DNA from: Aquimarina aquimarini | GTDB taxonomy: Bacteria > Bacteroidota > Bacteroidia > Flavobacteriales > Flavobacteriaceae | Direction: 5' to 3' | Assembly: GCF_900299535.1 (NCBI RefSeq) | Contig: NZ_OMKE01000026.1 | Location: forward strand, 1-37,801 | DNA: 37,801 nt | The notes under the pieces: generated by a model | The model's database searches: none | The model's input: the letters and a program-made list of their open reading frames with translations, nothing else | Told to the model about the DNA's origin: nothing | Shown here: positions 16,809 to 24,526 of the stretch, in pieces | How the letters are laid out: every line of letters starts with the position of its first letter | Position numbering within the stretch: position 1 is the stretch's first letter | Program-made: the position numbers and the translations under genes

Positions 16809-16837
16809 AAAAACCTGCTGAAAAACAACAGGTTTTT
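16809..16837 (-). terminator. Terminator after the SGNH lipoprotein gene
   Basis: AAAAACCTG (16809-16817) and CAGGTTTTT (16829-16837) pair, with further pairing inside the loop. On the minus strand the stem is followed by a T tract. It lies 29 bp after the SGNH stop. Confidence 0.7.
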
Positions 16838-16865
16838 ATTCGTTTATTTTTGAAGCTATCTCTCT

Positions 16866-18458
16866 CTAATTAACACTATTACTCAAAGTAACTGTTCCAT
16901 AATCTACAGGATTTACCTTTGGCAAATTAGCCCCATACGTTTTTTTAACAGCATCCAAAACACCATTAGCTATAATAGCTTGAGCTCTTGGTGTAGGGTG
17001 TACACCATCTAATGAGAATCCACCTCCTGTTATAAATTGCGAAGTAACTATTTCTCCTCCTTGCAGAGGTATCCCACCATTGGCTGCTTGTGCTAAATCA
17101 GCAGCAGCATCATAAAACGCAAGACCGTTTGCTGTTGCCAAGGCAGAGATAGTAGCATTAAAGCCGTTACGAGCATTTTCTATAGCGGTTTGCTCTGCTG
17201 GGATTAATACATATTGATCTTCTAGAGGCAATGACACTCCTTTTACAGAAAACTGTCCTGCTTGCTCTTGACTCAATCCTAAGCCCATCAACTCTGCTAA
17301 TCTATCAGTATCTAACTTACCGATAACACTAGAACTAGTAAGTACTAACAAATCGTTTGCTGTTGCTTGTCTAGCTTGTCCAAATTGTGCTGCAATAACT
17401 GGTGCTAATGGTCCAAATGTACCCGCTAAAGCTACAGCAAGACCATCTGTAATATCTGTAAGTGATTCATCCTTGATCACAACAGCACTAGTACTTGTTG
17501 TAGAAAACTGTATTGCTCTTTCTGGTACTCCTAAAGCTTCAAATGCAAGGTTCAACCCAGCATAGGTAGCATTAAGTGTTGGTATCTGAGGGCCAAAACT
17601 TTCATCTGCAGGATTCAATGGCGCATGAGGTACAGTCGTAAAGAATGGTATTGAAGTTACACTAGGCAAACTCAACACTACTCCTTTTGCTCCATTTGCA
17701 GTAAGTGCATCCAGCAATTGGCTATACACTCCTGCAAACACAGTCGTATTTGTGATATCTGTAGAACCATATGTAGACGGATCAAGATTAGGCACTTCAT
17801 TTTGATCTACCCCAACACCTCCTGAAGTGGCATAGCTAAGAATATCATTATTTCCTATCCATAAACTAAAAAAAGTAGGATCTTGAGCTACTGCATCTTG
17901 TATTACTGTAGATGTTGTAGAAGAGGCAAACCTAACATAATAAGGGTTTGCTAAACCAGGCTGCACTCCAGCTACATTACCATATCCTGGTGCTGCCAAA
18001 TGAAAACTCTTAGCTCCTGGAATCCCCATATTATTAAAAGAACTCCCTAAATTTGCAGAAATCTCAGTTGTTGGTGTGGCTCCTGTATAAATAGCAGGGC
18101 CTATTGGCGCACCTTTATCATCAAAAGCCAATACAAATCTATTATCCAGAATCTGGTTTCCTGATAGCAAAGCTCCTCCTGTATTATCTGCCATAAGAGG
18201 TTGTGTAAAATCTCCTCCTCCTGCAGATTTGAATTGTTGAGACACTATATTTGGATATGAATTTTCTTGCCCTGTAATATATAATGCTCCATCTGCAAAA
18301 CCAGCTGTAAGAGAGTTCCCTAATGCTACATAAGTACTGAAATCAGCTTCTCCATTAGTATATACCCCCGACTCCTCAATAGGATTATCAAATTCTGGTT
18401 CACATGCTACAAATCCTAATGCCAGAATTGCTAAATATTTTATATTTTTCCTCATCAT
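16866..18458 (-). CDS. SGNH/GDSL-type hydrolase lipoprotein
   Basis: 530 residues. A lipoprotein signal ends at C19 (LALGFVAC), so the protein is anchored in a membrane, probably the outer one. Block I holds the nucleophile in VALGNSLTAGF (S49). LWIGNNDIL (block III, with the GxND motif) and the late LDGVHPTPRAQ (block V, Asp-His) complete the SGNH hydrolase pattern. Family members are esterases or lipases on lipids or acetylated sugars. The gene lies 6 bp downstream of an OmpP1/FadL gene, so a secreted lipid hydrolase and a fatty-acid pore are co-expressed. That suggests uptake of lipid breakdown products, which is inference. Confidence 0.85.
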   Translation of the reverse strand: MMRKNIKYLAILALGFVACEPEFDNPIEESGVYTNGEADFSTYVALGNSLTAGFADGALYITGQENSYPNIVSQQFKSAGGGDFTQPLMADNTGGALLSGNQILDNRFVLAFDDKGAPIGPAIYTGATPTTEISANLGSSFNNMGIPGAKSFHLAAPGYGNVAGVQPGLANPYYVRFASSTTSTVIQDAVAQDPTFFSLWIGNNDILSYATSGGVGVDQNEVPNLDPSTYGSTDITNTTVFAGVYSQLLDALTANGAKGVVLSLPSVTSIPFFTTVPHAPLNPADESFGPQIPTLNATYAGLNLAFEALGVPERAIQFSTTSTSAVVIKDESLTDITDGLAVALAGTFGPLAPVIAAQFGQARQATANDLLVLTSSSVIGKLDTDRLAELMGLGLSQEQAGQFSVKGVSLPLEDQYVLIPAEQTAIENARNGFNATISALATANGLAFYDAAADLAQAANGGIPLQGGEIVTSQFITGGGFSLDGVHPTPRAQAIIANGVLDAVKKTYGANLPKVNPVDYGTVTLSNSVN

Positions 18459-18464
18459 CTTTTA

Positions 18465-19703
18465 TTACATTTTATAAGTTAAACCAAGTCCAGGCGCAAA
18501 AGCGCTTGATTTATATGTTCCTCCAAAAGGTCCTCCTGAACCAGCATCATAAGAAGCATCAACCTCTTCAAATCTCAAGTAAAAGAATGAAGCATCTATT
18601 GCCAACTTAGGAGTTACTGCAAAACTTAAACCTCCTGTAAATCCATCAGAATCATTACGTGGCGTTTCTGGCGCAAAGAATCCTGGTTGAACTGGTGTTT
18701 CATCTCTGTAATAACCTGCTCTCAAAGTAATTTTCTCTGTTGCCTCATACTGTACACCAAATCTATATACTGAAGAGTTTTTATAGTTACGAGGGTTTAT
18801 TGAGCTAGAACCATTACCAAAAGTAAGATCCAAAGATTCATACACTTCCCAGAATTGTCTGTTATAATCAAATGCAAACAACCATTTATTATATTCATAA
18901 GAAAGTCCTACAGTTAATTCTGCTGGAAGCGGCAGTTCTGCGTTAAAAGATGTAGTCCCATTTGGCGGCACCCCTGGTCTTGTTGTATTTGGAAAATTTG
19001 AGAAAGTAGCTTCTCCATCTTCTGATTCAAGTATAATCTCACTTCTATAACTAAATCCAACATGAAGATTCTCTGTTGGGTTAAACATAGCTCCAACACT
19101 CCATCCCCAATTTGTAACTCCAGAATCATCAATTGCAATATTAGAACGATTTCCTTCTATATCGGTAGCTGTTCTATCAGCATTACGATTAAACTGTACT
19201 GATCCTGTTACAAATATTGGTCCTCCTCCGATACTAAAATGATCAGAAAGCTTAAATGACACAACAGGCTGTACATATATTGCTGCCAATTCGATTTCAT
19301 TTACCAAATGAGATCCCTCCCAATTGGTTGGCCATGTTACTTCACTTCCGTAAGGAGTATACACCCCAAGACCCAAAGACATCCAGTCATTTACTTTATA
19401 AGAAGCATATATATTAAGAGGTGTCCCTACAGAGCTATCTGTCTCTGATGACACTCCAAACTCAGTATTTTGATACAAAACATCTGTAAAAACACCACTC
19501 ACACCAACACTTACGTTTAGTTTATTTTCTAAGTATACAAGACCCGCTGGGTTAAAAAATACCAGCTCAGCACTATTCACCACACCTACTCCAGTATGTC
19601 CCATAGCTATCGCCCTTTGCCCTTGCACACTAACTCTATATCCGCCTGCATAGGTGACCGTAGCCACCGAGACGAATAGAACTAATAATAAAAGTTTTCT
19701 CAT
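18465..19703 (-). CDS. OmpP1/FadL-family outer membrane transporter
   Basis: 412 residues with a signal peptide (MRKLLLLVLFVSVATVTYAG) and the N-terminal FadL hatch pattern GGYRVSVQGQRAIAMGHTG followed by FFNPAGLVYL, both strong family signatures. The rest shows alternating beta strands rich in aromatics and ends in a membrane-strand-like segment (GLGLTYKM). FadL proteins let hydrophobic compounds such as long-chain fatty acids cross the outer membrane. First gene of a two-gene operon with the SGNH lipoprotein 6 bp downstream. Confidence 0.9.
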   Translation of the reverse strand: MRKLLLLVLFVSVATVTYAGGYRVSVQGQRAIAMGHTGVGVVNSAELVFFNPAGLVYLENKLNVSVGVSGVFTDVLYQNTEFGVSSETDSSVGTPLNIYASYKVNDWMSLGLGVYTPYGSEVTWPTNWEGSHLVNEIELAAIYVQPVVSFKLSDHFSIGGGPIFVTGSVQFNRNADRTATDIEGNRSNIAIDDSGVTNWGWSVGAMFNPTENLHVGFSYRSEIILESEDGEATFSNFPNTTRPGVPPNGTTSFNAELPLPAELTVGLSYEYNKWLFAFDYNRQFWEVYESLDLTFGNGSSSINPRNYKNSSVYRFGVQYEATEKITLRAGYYRDETPVQPGFFAPETPRNDSDGFTGGLSFAVTPKLAIDASFFYLRFEEVDASYDAGSGGPFGGTYKSSAFAPGLGLTYKM

Positions 19704-19822
19704 AATTAATTTAGAATTGTTTGTTATTTTGGATTTTGAAAAATTGATATCTCAAATTTACTCTAAAATACCAATTATCCAACGAAATCACTAAAATATT
19801 ATGCATACATAACATTTTTCGC

Positions 19823-20596
19823 TTATTTTTTGACAAATTCTAATACTTCTGTCAAAAATTCTTTTGGGTTTTCTGCATGCAACCAATGTCCTGCAGCAGA
19901 AATTTCCCTGATTATCGAATTAGGAAATTGATTTTTTATTCGAGCTTCGTCACTCTTAACAATATAATTAGATTTTTCTCCTTTTAAAAATAAAGTAGCA
20001 CCTTTATAACTATCCTCTAAAGAAAGTTCTACTCCTATCTGATTTGCATTTTCTACCAAGGCTTCCAAATTCATACGTAATCCTAGCTCTCCTTTATTTT
20101 TCCAATACAAGTTTTTCAAAAGAAACATTCTTACACCAACATCTGGCACATACGCACTTAATTCTTTATCTACTTCATTTCTAGATTTCAACAACTCAAA
20201 ATCTAAAGCCCTTAGACCATCTAGTATATCTTGATGATGCAAAGGATAATACTTAGGACCAATATCAGCTACCATCAGATGATCGAGTAATTCAGGAAAT
20301 TTAACCGCAAAAAGCATTACTGTTTTCCCTCCCATTGAATGTCCTAATAACTGAATATTACTCAGATTATTCATTGCGCAATACTCAGCCAAATCTTCTG
20401 CCATCAGGTCATAACTAAACTCTTTACTATGAGGACTTCTACCATGATTACGTTGATCTATGAGATGCACTTGAAAACCTTGCTCAGAAATTTTCTTTCC
20501 TAGAGTTTTCCAATTATCACTCATCCCTAAAAAGCCATGAAGGATTATAAATGGTTGCCCTTCTCCAAAAACATTAGCATGTAACTTCATATACAA
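19823..20596 (-). CDS. Alpha/beta hydrolase (YbfF-like esterase)
   Basis: 257 residues from ATG 20596; a second ATG at 20590 gives MKLHANVFG and is equally possible. Oxyanion segment ILHGFLGMSDNW, then DQRNHGRSPHS, nucleophile serine in LGHSMGGK, and the late AAGHWLHAENP with the catalytic histidine. The pattern is that of YbfF-type acyl esterases. The substrate is unknown; the enzyme is cytoplasmic. It starts 6 bp after the pdxJ stop, so it belongs to the pdxJ operon. Confidence 0.85.
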   Translation of the reverse strand: MYMKLHANVFGEGQPFIILHGFLGMSDNWKTLGKKISEQGFQVHLIDQRNHGRSPHSKEFSYDLMAEDLAEYCAMNNLSNIQLLGHSMGGKTVMLFAVKFPELLDHLMVADIGPKYYPLHHQDILDGLRALDFELLKSRNEVDKELSAYVPDVGVRMFLLKNLYWKNKGELGLRMNLEALVENANQIGVELSLEDSYKGATLFLKGEKSNYIVKSDEARIKNQFPNSIIREISAAGHWLHAENPKEFLTEVLEFVKK

Positions 20597-20602
20597 TCAT
20601 TA

Positions 20603-21316
20603 TCATTTAAGTTTATTCAAATACATATTAACTACATTCTCTAACCCCAAATAAATAGATTCACTAATCAAAGCATGCCCTATCGATACCTCTAGAAGCC
20701 CAGGTACATTTTCTTTAAAGAATTGTATATTATCTAATGAGAGATCATGCCCTGCATTTACCCCTATCCCTAAATCAATAGCCTGTTGCGCGCATAATGA
20801 ATAAGGAGCTATAGCTTTTTGGTTTCCTTTTGCATACTCTGAAGCAAACTCTTCTGTATACAGTTCGATTCTATCTGCTCCAGTCGCAACCGCACCTTCT
20901 ATCATATCAGATACTGGATCAACAAATACAGAAGTACGTATATCATTACGTTTAAACTCTGCTATTACTTCTTTCAAAAAATCTTTGTGTTTCCTAGTAT
21001 CCCAACCCGCATCACTTGTAATTGCATCTTCTGCATCTGGCACCAATGTAACTTGAGTAGGCTTGACAGCTAACACTAGGTCTACAAATTTTGGCACAGG
21101 ATTTCCTTCTATATTGTATTCTGTAGTCACTACAGGCTTGAGATCATATGCATCCTGATATCGTATATGCCTTTCATCAGGCCTTGGGTGAATCGTAATT
21201 CCTTCTCCTCCAAAACTCTGAATATCTTTTGCCACTTGTATAAGATTAGGAGTATCACCACCTCTTGAATTACGCAAAGTTGCAATTTTATTAACATTAA
21301 CACTTAATTTTGTCAT
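20603..21316 (-). CDS. pdxJ: Pyridoxine 5'-phosphate synthase PdxJ
   Basis: 237 residues, the usual length. The start TKLSVNVNKIATLRNSRGG is the PdxJ signature, with GEGITIHPRPDERHIR, LVPD and GADRIELYTE further on, and NAGHDLS near residue 196. It condenses 1-deoxyxylulose 5-phosphate with aminoacetone phosphate (3-amino-2-oxopropyl phosphate) to pyridoxine 5'-phosphate in the DXP-dependent vitamin B6 pathway. Divergent from the CBS-domain gene across about 100 bp; the alpha/beta hydrolase follows in the same operon. Confidence 0.97.
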   Translation of the reverse strand: MTKLSVNVNKIATLRNSRGGDTPNLIQVAKDIQSFGGEGITIHPRPDERHIRYQDAYDLKPVVTTEYNIEGNPVPKFVDLVLAVKPTQVTLVPDAEDAITSDAGWDTRKHKDFLKEVIAEFKRNDIRTSVFVDPVSDMIEGAVATGADRIELYTEEFASEYAKGNQKAIAPYSLCAQQAIDLGIGVNAGHDLSLDNIQFFKENVPGLLEVSIGHALISESIYLGLENVVNMYLNKLK

Positions 21317-21417
21317 AGTTTTTGATGTCTTTTACTAAAAAAGCAAAAATACAAAGTTGAGAACGCCTCGATTGTATATTTTTTGATTATTTTGCATAAT
21401 ATAGCCCCCTAAGAATT

Positions 21418-22074
21418 ATGAAAACGAATTTATATATTGTTAACGAAATTGAACCTCTAGACGTATCTGTAAAAGTAACAGATGCGCAACTATTATTCAA
21501 TGAACTTACTTATACACATTTCCCTGTTATAAAAGAAAACATATACCTTGGGTGTATTTCTGAGGCAGATATCAGATGTTTTGAAACTGACAAAGCCTTG
21601 GAGTCTTATCAATATGCACTAGAGGGATTTTATGCCCGAGAAGACAATAACTGGCTAGACATTCTAGAATCATTTGCTCAAAATAATTCTAACATCATGC
21701 CTGTCTTAGATGACAACAATAACTATTTAGGTTTTTTTGAACTAGGAGATATTATGAATCTTTTCAACGAAACTCCTTTTTTAAGCGAACCTGGAAATAT
21801 CTTGATAGTAGAAAAAGGGGTGTTGGATTATTCATTTAGTGAAATATCACAAATCATAGAATCTAATAACGCAAAAGTATTAGGACTGTTTATTTCTAAT
21901 ATGGAAAATGATGTAGCTCAAATTACTTTAAAAATAAGCGACAGTGACATCAACAATATTGTACAAACATTCAGAAGATACAGTTACAACATCGTATCAA
22001 AACATCAGGAAGACACTTTTTTAACAAACCTAAAAGAAAGATCTAAATATTTAGCAAAATACCTCAATATCTAA
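21418..22074 (+). CDS. CBS-domain protein
   Basis: 218 residues. The N-terminal half (about 1-125) holds a CBS pair: one repeat around FPVIKENIYLGCISEADIR, the next around MPVLDDNNNYLGFFELGDIM. The C-terminal half (about 128-218) has an ACT-like pattern (ISQIIESNNAKVLGLFISN, then ITLKISDSDINNIVQTF). CBS and ACT modules usually sense adenosyl compounds or amino acids; no enzyme domain is present, so it is probably a regulatory protein. It stands first in the run leading to nadK, 46 bp upstream of it. Confidence 0.8.
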   Translation: MKTNLYIVNEIEPLDVSVKVTDAQLLFNELTYTHFPVIKENIYLGCISEADIRCFETDKALESYQYALEGFYAREDNNWLDILESFAQNNSNIMPVLDDNNNYLGFFELGDIMNLFNETPFLSEPGNILIVEKGVLDYSFSEISQIIESNNAKVLGLFISNMENDVAQITLKISDSDINNIVQTFRRYSYNIVSKHQEDTFLTNLKERSKYLAKYLNI

Positions 22075-22120
22075 AAGAAATAACATCTCCAATTTTAATA
22101 TTAACACAAAGTAAATTACA

Positions 22121-23005
22121 ATGAAGATCGGTATATACGGCCAGTTCTATCATAAAAACTCAGGAATTTACATCCAACAGCTATTAGAGACTCTGGATGA
22201 GAACGGTGTGGAAGTTGTAATAGAGAAAAACTTTCTTGAATTGATAAATCTTCATGATGAAATCGACAAAACATATTCTCATTTCAGCACTTTTGAAGAA
22301 TTAGACACTTCTTACGATCTTTTTTTTAGTATAGGAGGAGACGGTACTATTCTCAAAACTATTACTTATGTTCGAGATTTAGGAATTCCTATTGCAGGAA
22401 TTAATACTGGAAGACTTGGTTTTCTGGCTACCATTCAAAAAGAAGAAATCAAAGATAGTATTGCGCTTATATTAAACAAAAAATTCTATACTTCATCAAG
22501 AAGCCTTGTTACGGTAGAGACATCTCCTGCAACCGATGAGTTTGGAGTGTTAAATTTTGCGATGAATGAGATTGCTGTAAGTAGAAGAAATACAACTTCT
22601 ATGATTACTGTTCACACCACCCTCAATAATGAATTCCTTACCTCATATTGGGCAGATGGACTCATTGTTGCAACCCCAACTGGCTCTACAGGATATTCTT
22701 TAAGTTGTGGTGGCCCTGTAATGATGCCTGATGCAGAAAGTATGGTGCTTACCCCTATTGCTCCACATAACCTAAACGCCAGACCACTTGTTATTCCTGA
22801 TAACCAAAAAATTGAATTACAAGTTTCTGGAAGAGAAGACACTTATCTGGTTTCTCTAGACTCAAGAATACACGCCCTCCCCAATGAAACTACTATAATT
22901 ATAAAAAAAGCTTCATTCAAAATCAATATGGTCGTATTGCAAGAAGATAGCTTTTTAAAAACCCTACGCAAAAAGATGCTTTGGGGAGAAGATAAACGCA
23001 ATTGA
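22121..23005 (+). CDS. nadK: NAD kinase
   Basis: 294 residues. The signature GGDGT (72-76) in LFFSIGGDGTIL carries the catalytic aspartate D74. NTGRLGFLA, the NEI segment (FAMNEIAVSR), and the TPTGSTGYSLSCGGP segment that binds the substrate are all present, as is the late region LVIPDNQKIEL. It phosphorylates NAD to NADP with ATP in the cytoplasm. The neighbours nadK, porG, uppS and bamA are a conserved Flavobacteriia order. Confidence 0.96.
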   Translation: MKIGIYGQFYHKNSGIYIQQLLETLDENGVEVVIEKNFLELINLHDEIDKTYSHFSTFEELDTSYDLFFSIGGDGTILKTITYVRDLGIPIAGINTGRLGFLATIQKEEIKDSIALILNKKFYTSSRSLVTVETSPATDEFGVLNFAMNEIAVSRRNTTSMITVHTTLNNEFLTSYWADGLIVATPTGSTGYSLSCGGPVMMPDAESMVLTPIAPHNLNARPLVIPDNQKIELQVSGREDTYLVSLDSRIHALPNETTIIIKKASFKINMVVLQEDSFLKTLRKKMLWGEDKRN

Positions 23006-23058
23006 ACAATAAATTGCACTAAAAAGTGTTTTTTATGCATACTATTTTACACAAATTC

Positions 23059-23087
23059 TTGTGTACTAAAGTTAATTGTTATATTTG
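23059..23087 (+). promoter_or_regulatory. porG: Promoter of the porG-uppS-bamA run
   Basis: TTG at 23059-23061 and TATATTTG at 23080-23087 (exact TAnnTTTG) stand 18 bp apart, the best Bacteroidota promoter in the window. The ATG at 23105 lies 17 bp after the -7 box, so the leader is very short. Confidence 0.7.
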
Positions 23088-23104
23088 CAAACTTTTGAAA
23101 ATCT

Positions 23105-23782
23105 ATGAGATACTTAGCATCACTTATAATTGTTGTATTTTTTATACAACCAATCACATCACAAACCTACGAAGTAGGTTTGATGGCTGGAGGAGCTAAT
23201 TACGTAGGAGATGTAGGATCTACACACTACATTTCTCCCAATGACATTGCCTTTGGAGCTATCGGAAAATGGAATAGAAGTAAACGACATGCATTTAGAG
23301 CTTCATTTTTATATGCAGAGCTCAATGCCAATGACAGCAAAGGAGATGACAGAAGAAAAGAAAGAGGTCTTAGTTTTAACAATTCTATAAAAGAATTATC
23401 GCTAGGAATGGAATTTAACTTCTGGGATTGGTATCTTTACGACGGTGTACCTCAATTTACCCCATATCTATATACAGGAATCACTACATTTAATTATGGC
23501 GCTCAAGCAATTGATGCTAATGACAGAATAGGTGCTTATGCCGATAAATGGAGTTTTGCCATTCCTATGGTTTTAGGAATTAAAAAGACATTGGGTAGAA
23601 AATTTGTAATCGGCGCAGAAATTGGAGCTCGATACACATTTACAGATAATCTAGATGGTAGTAATCCCGATGATAGATTTGGTACAGGATTTGGTAATTT
23701 AAACAACAATGACTGGTATTTATTTACTGGTATTACAATATCGTACACCTGGGGTAGGATACCGTGTTATTGTGCTTTCTAA
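23105..23782 (+). CDS. porG: PorG-like outer membrane protein (DUF6089 family)
   Basis: 225 residues with a signal peptide (MRYLASLIIVVFFIQPITSQ). The start of the mature part, YEVGLMAGGANYVGDVG, and a small eight-stranded barrel look (alternating aromatic strands, end SYTWGRIPCYCAF) match the DUF6089 family; members near uppS and bamA are called PorG in type IX secretion work on this phylum. PorG helps link the type IX machinery to the outer membrane. The conserved Cys pair at the end (CYC) is typical. uppS starts 2 bp after the stop. Confidence 0.8.
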   Translation: MRYLASLIIVVFFIQPITSQTYEVGLMAGGANYVGDVGSTHYISPNDIAFGAIGKWNRSKRHAFRASFLYAELNANDSKGDDRRKERGLSFNNSIKELSLGMEFNFWDWYLYDGVPQFTPYLYTGITTFNYGAQAIDANDRIGAYADKWSFAIPMVLGIKKTLGRKFVIGAEIGARYTFTDNLDGSNPDDRFGTGFGNLNNNDWYLFTGITISYTWGRIPCYCAF

Positions 23783-23784
23783 AA

Positions 23785-24522
23785 ATGATTGATAAAAAAC
23801 AATTAAACTCTAATATACCACAACATGTTGCCATTATTATGGATGGCAATGGACGCTGGGCCAAAAAGAAAGGTTTTTTCAGAGCTGTAGGCCACGAAAA
23901 CGGAACTAAAGCCGTAAGAGAAGCCGTAGAAAGCAGTGCCGAAATAGGTATTAAATACCTAACTCTTTATGCCTTTTCTACAGAAAACTGGAATCGACCA
24001 AAACTGGAAGTAGACACTTTAATGAAACTCTTAGTCACTTCATTAAAAAAAGAAATCAAAACGCTTCAGGACAATAATATTAAGCTTAATACTATTGGAA
24101 ATTTACAATCACTTCCTAAAAAAGTAAGAACGGAACTTTTGGAAGTTATCGATAAAACCAAAGACAATAGCCACATGACCCTTACTCTAGCGCTTAGTTA
24201 CGGTAGTCGAGAGGAGCTTGTAAAAACTATTGAAGAAATAAGTATTAAAGTTAAAAATGGTGTAATTTCGCCACATCTTATAAATGAATCAGTCATTAAT
24301 GAGCATTTGTATACAAAAGATATACCTGATGTAGACTTATTAATACGTACCAGTGGGGAACAACGTATTAGTAATTTCTTATTATGGCAAATTGCGTATG
24401 CAGAATTATATTTTACAGAAATTTTATGGCCCGATTTTAAAAAGGAAGATTTATTCGAAGCCATATTCAATTATCAAAAAAGAGAAAGAAGATTTGGAAA
24501 AACTAGTGAGCAGCTCAGTTAA
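23785..24522 (+). CDS. uppS: Isoprenyl (undecaprenyl diphosphate) synthase
   Basis: 245 residues from the ATG at 23785; an in-frame GTG at 23764 would run into porG and is less likely. VAIIMDGNGRWAKKKG carries the catalytic D20. TLYAFSTENWNRP, SYGSREELV and LIRTSGEQRISNFLLWQ complete the cis-prenyltransferase signature. It makes the C55 lipid carrier for cell-wall and O-antigen units. The genes on both sides are packed tightly: 2 bp from porG and 4 bp to bamA, so one transcript is very likely. Confidence 0.96.
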   Translation: MIDKKQLNSNIPQHVAIIMDGNGRWAKKKGFFRAVGHENGTKAVREAVESSAEIGIKYLTLYAFSTENWNRPKLEVDTLMKLLVTSLKKEIKTLQDNNIKLNTIGNLQSLPKKVRTELLEVIDKTKDNSHMTLTLALSYGSREELVKTIEEISIKVKNGVISPHLINESVINEHLYTKDIPDVDLLIRTSGEQRISNFLLWQIAYAELYFTEILWPDFKKEDLFEAIFNYQKRERRFGKTSEQLS

Positions 24523-24526
24523 AGAA

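Noticed and set aside
23764..23784. Upstream GTG start for uppS
   Set aside because: It would overlap the porG end and adds residues unlike the family; the ATG at 23785 gives the usual N-terminus.
24353..24526. Longer BamA start inside uppS
   Set aside because: The extra residues are uppS sequence in another frame and would bury the signal peptide that starts at 24527.
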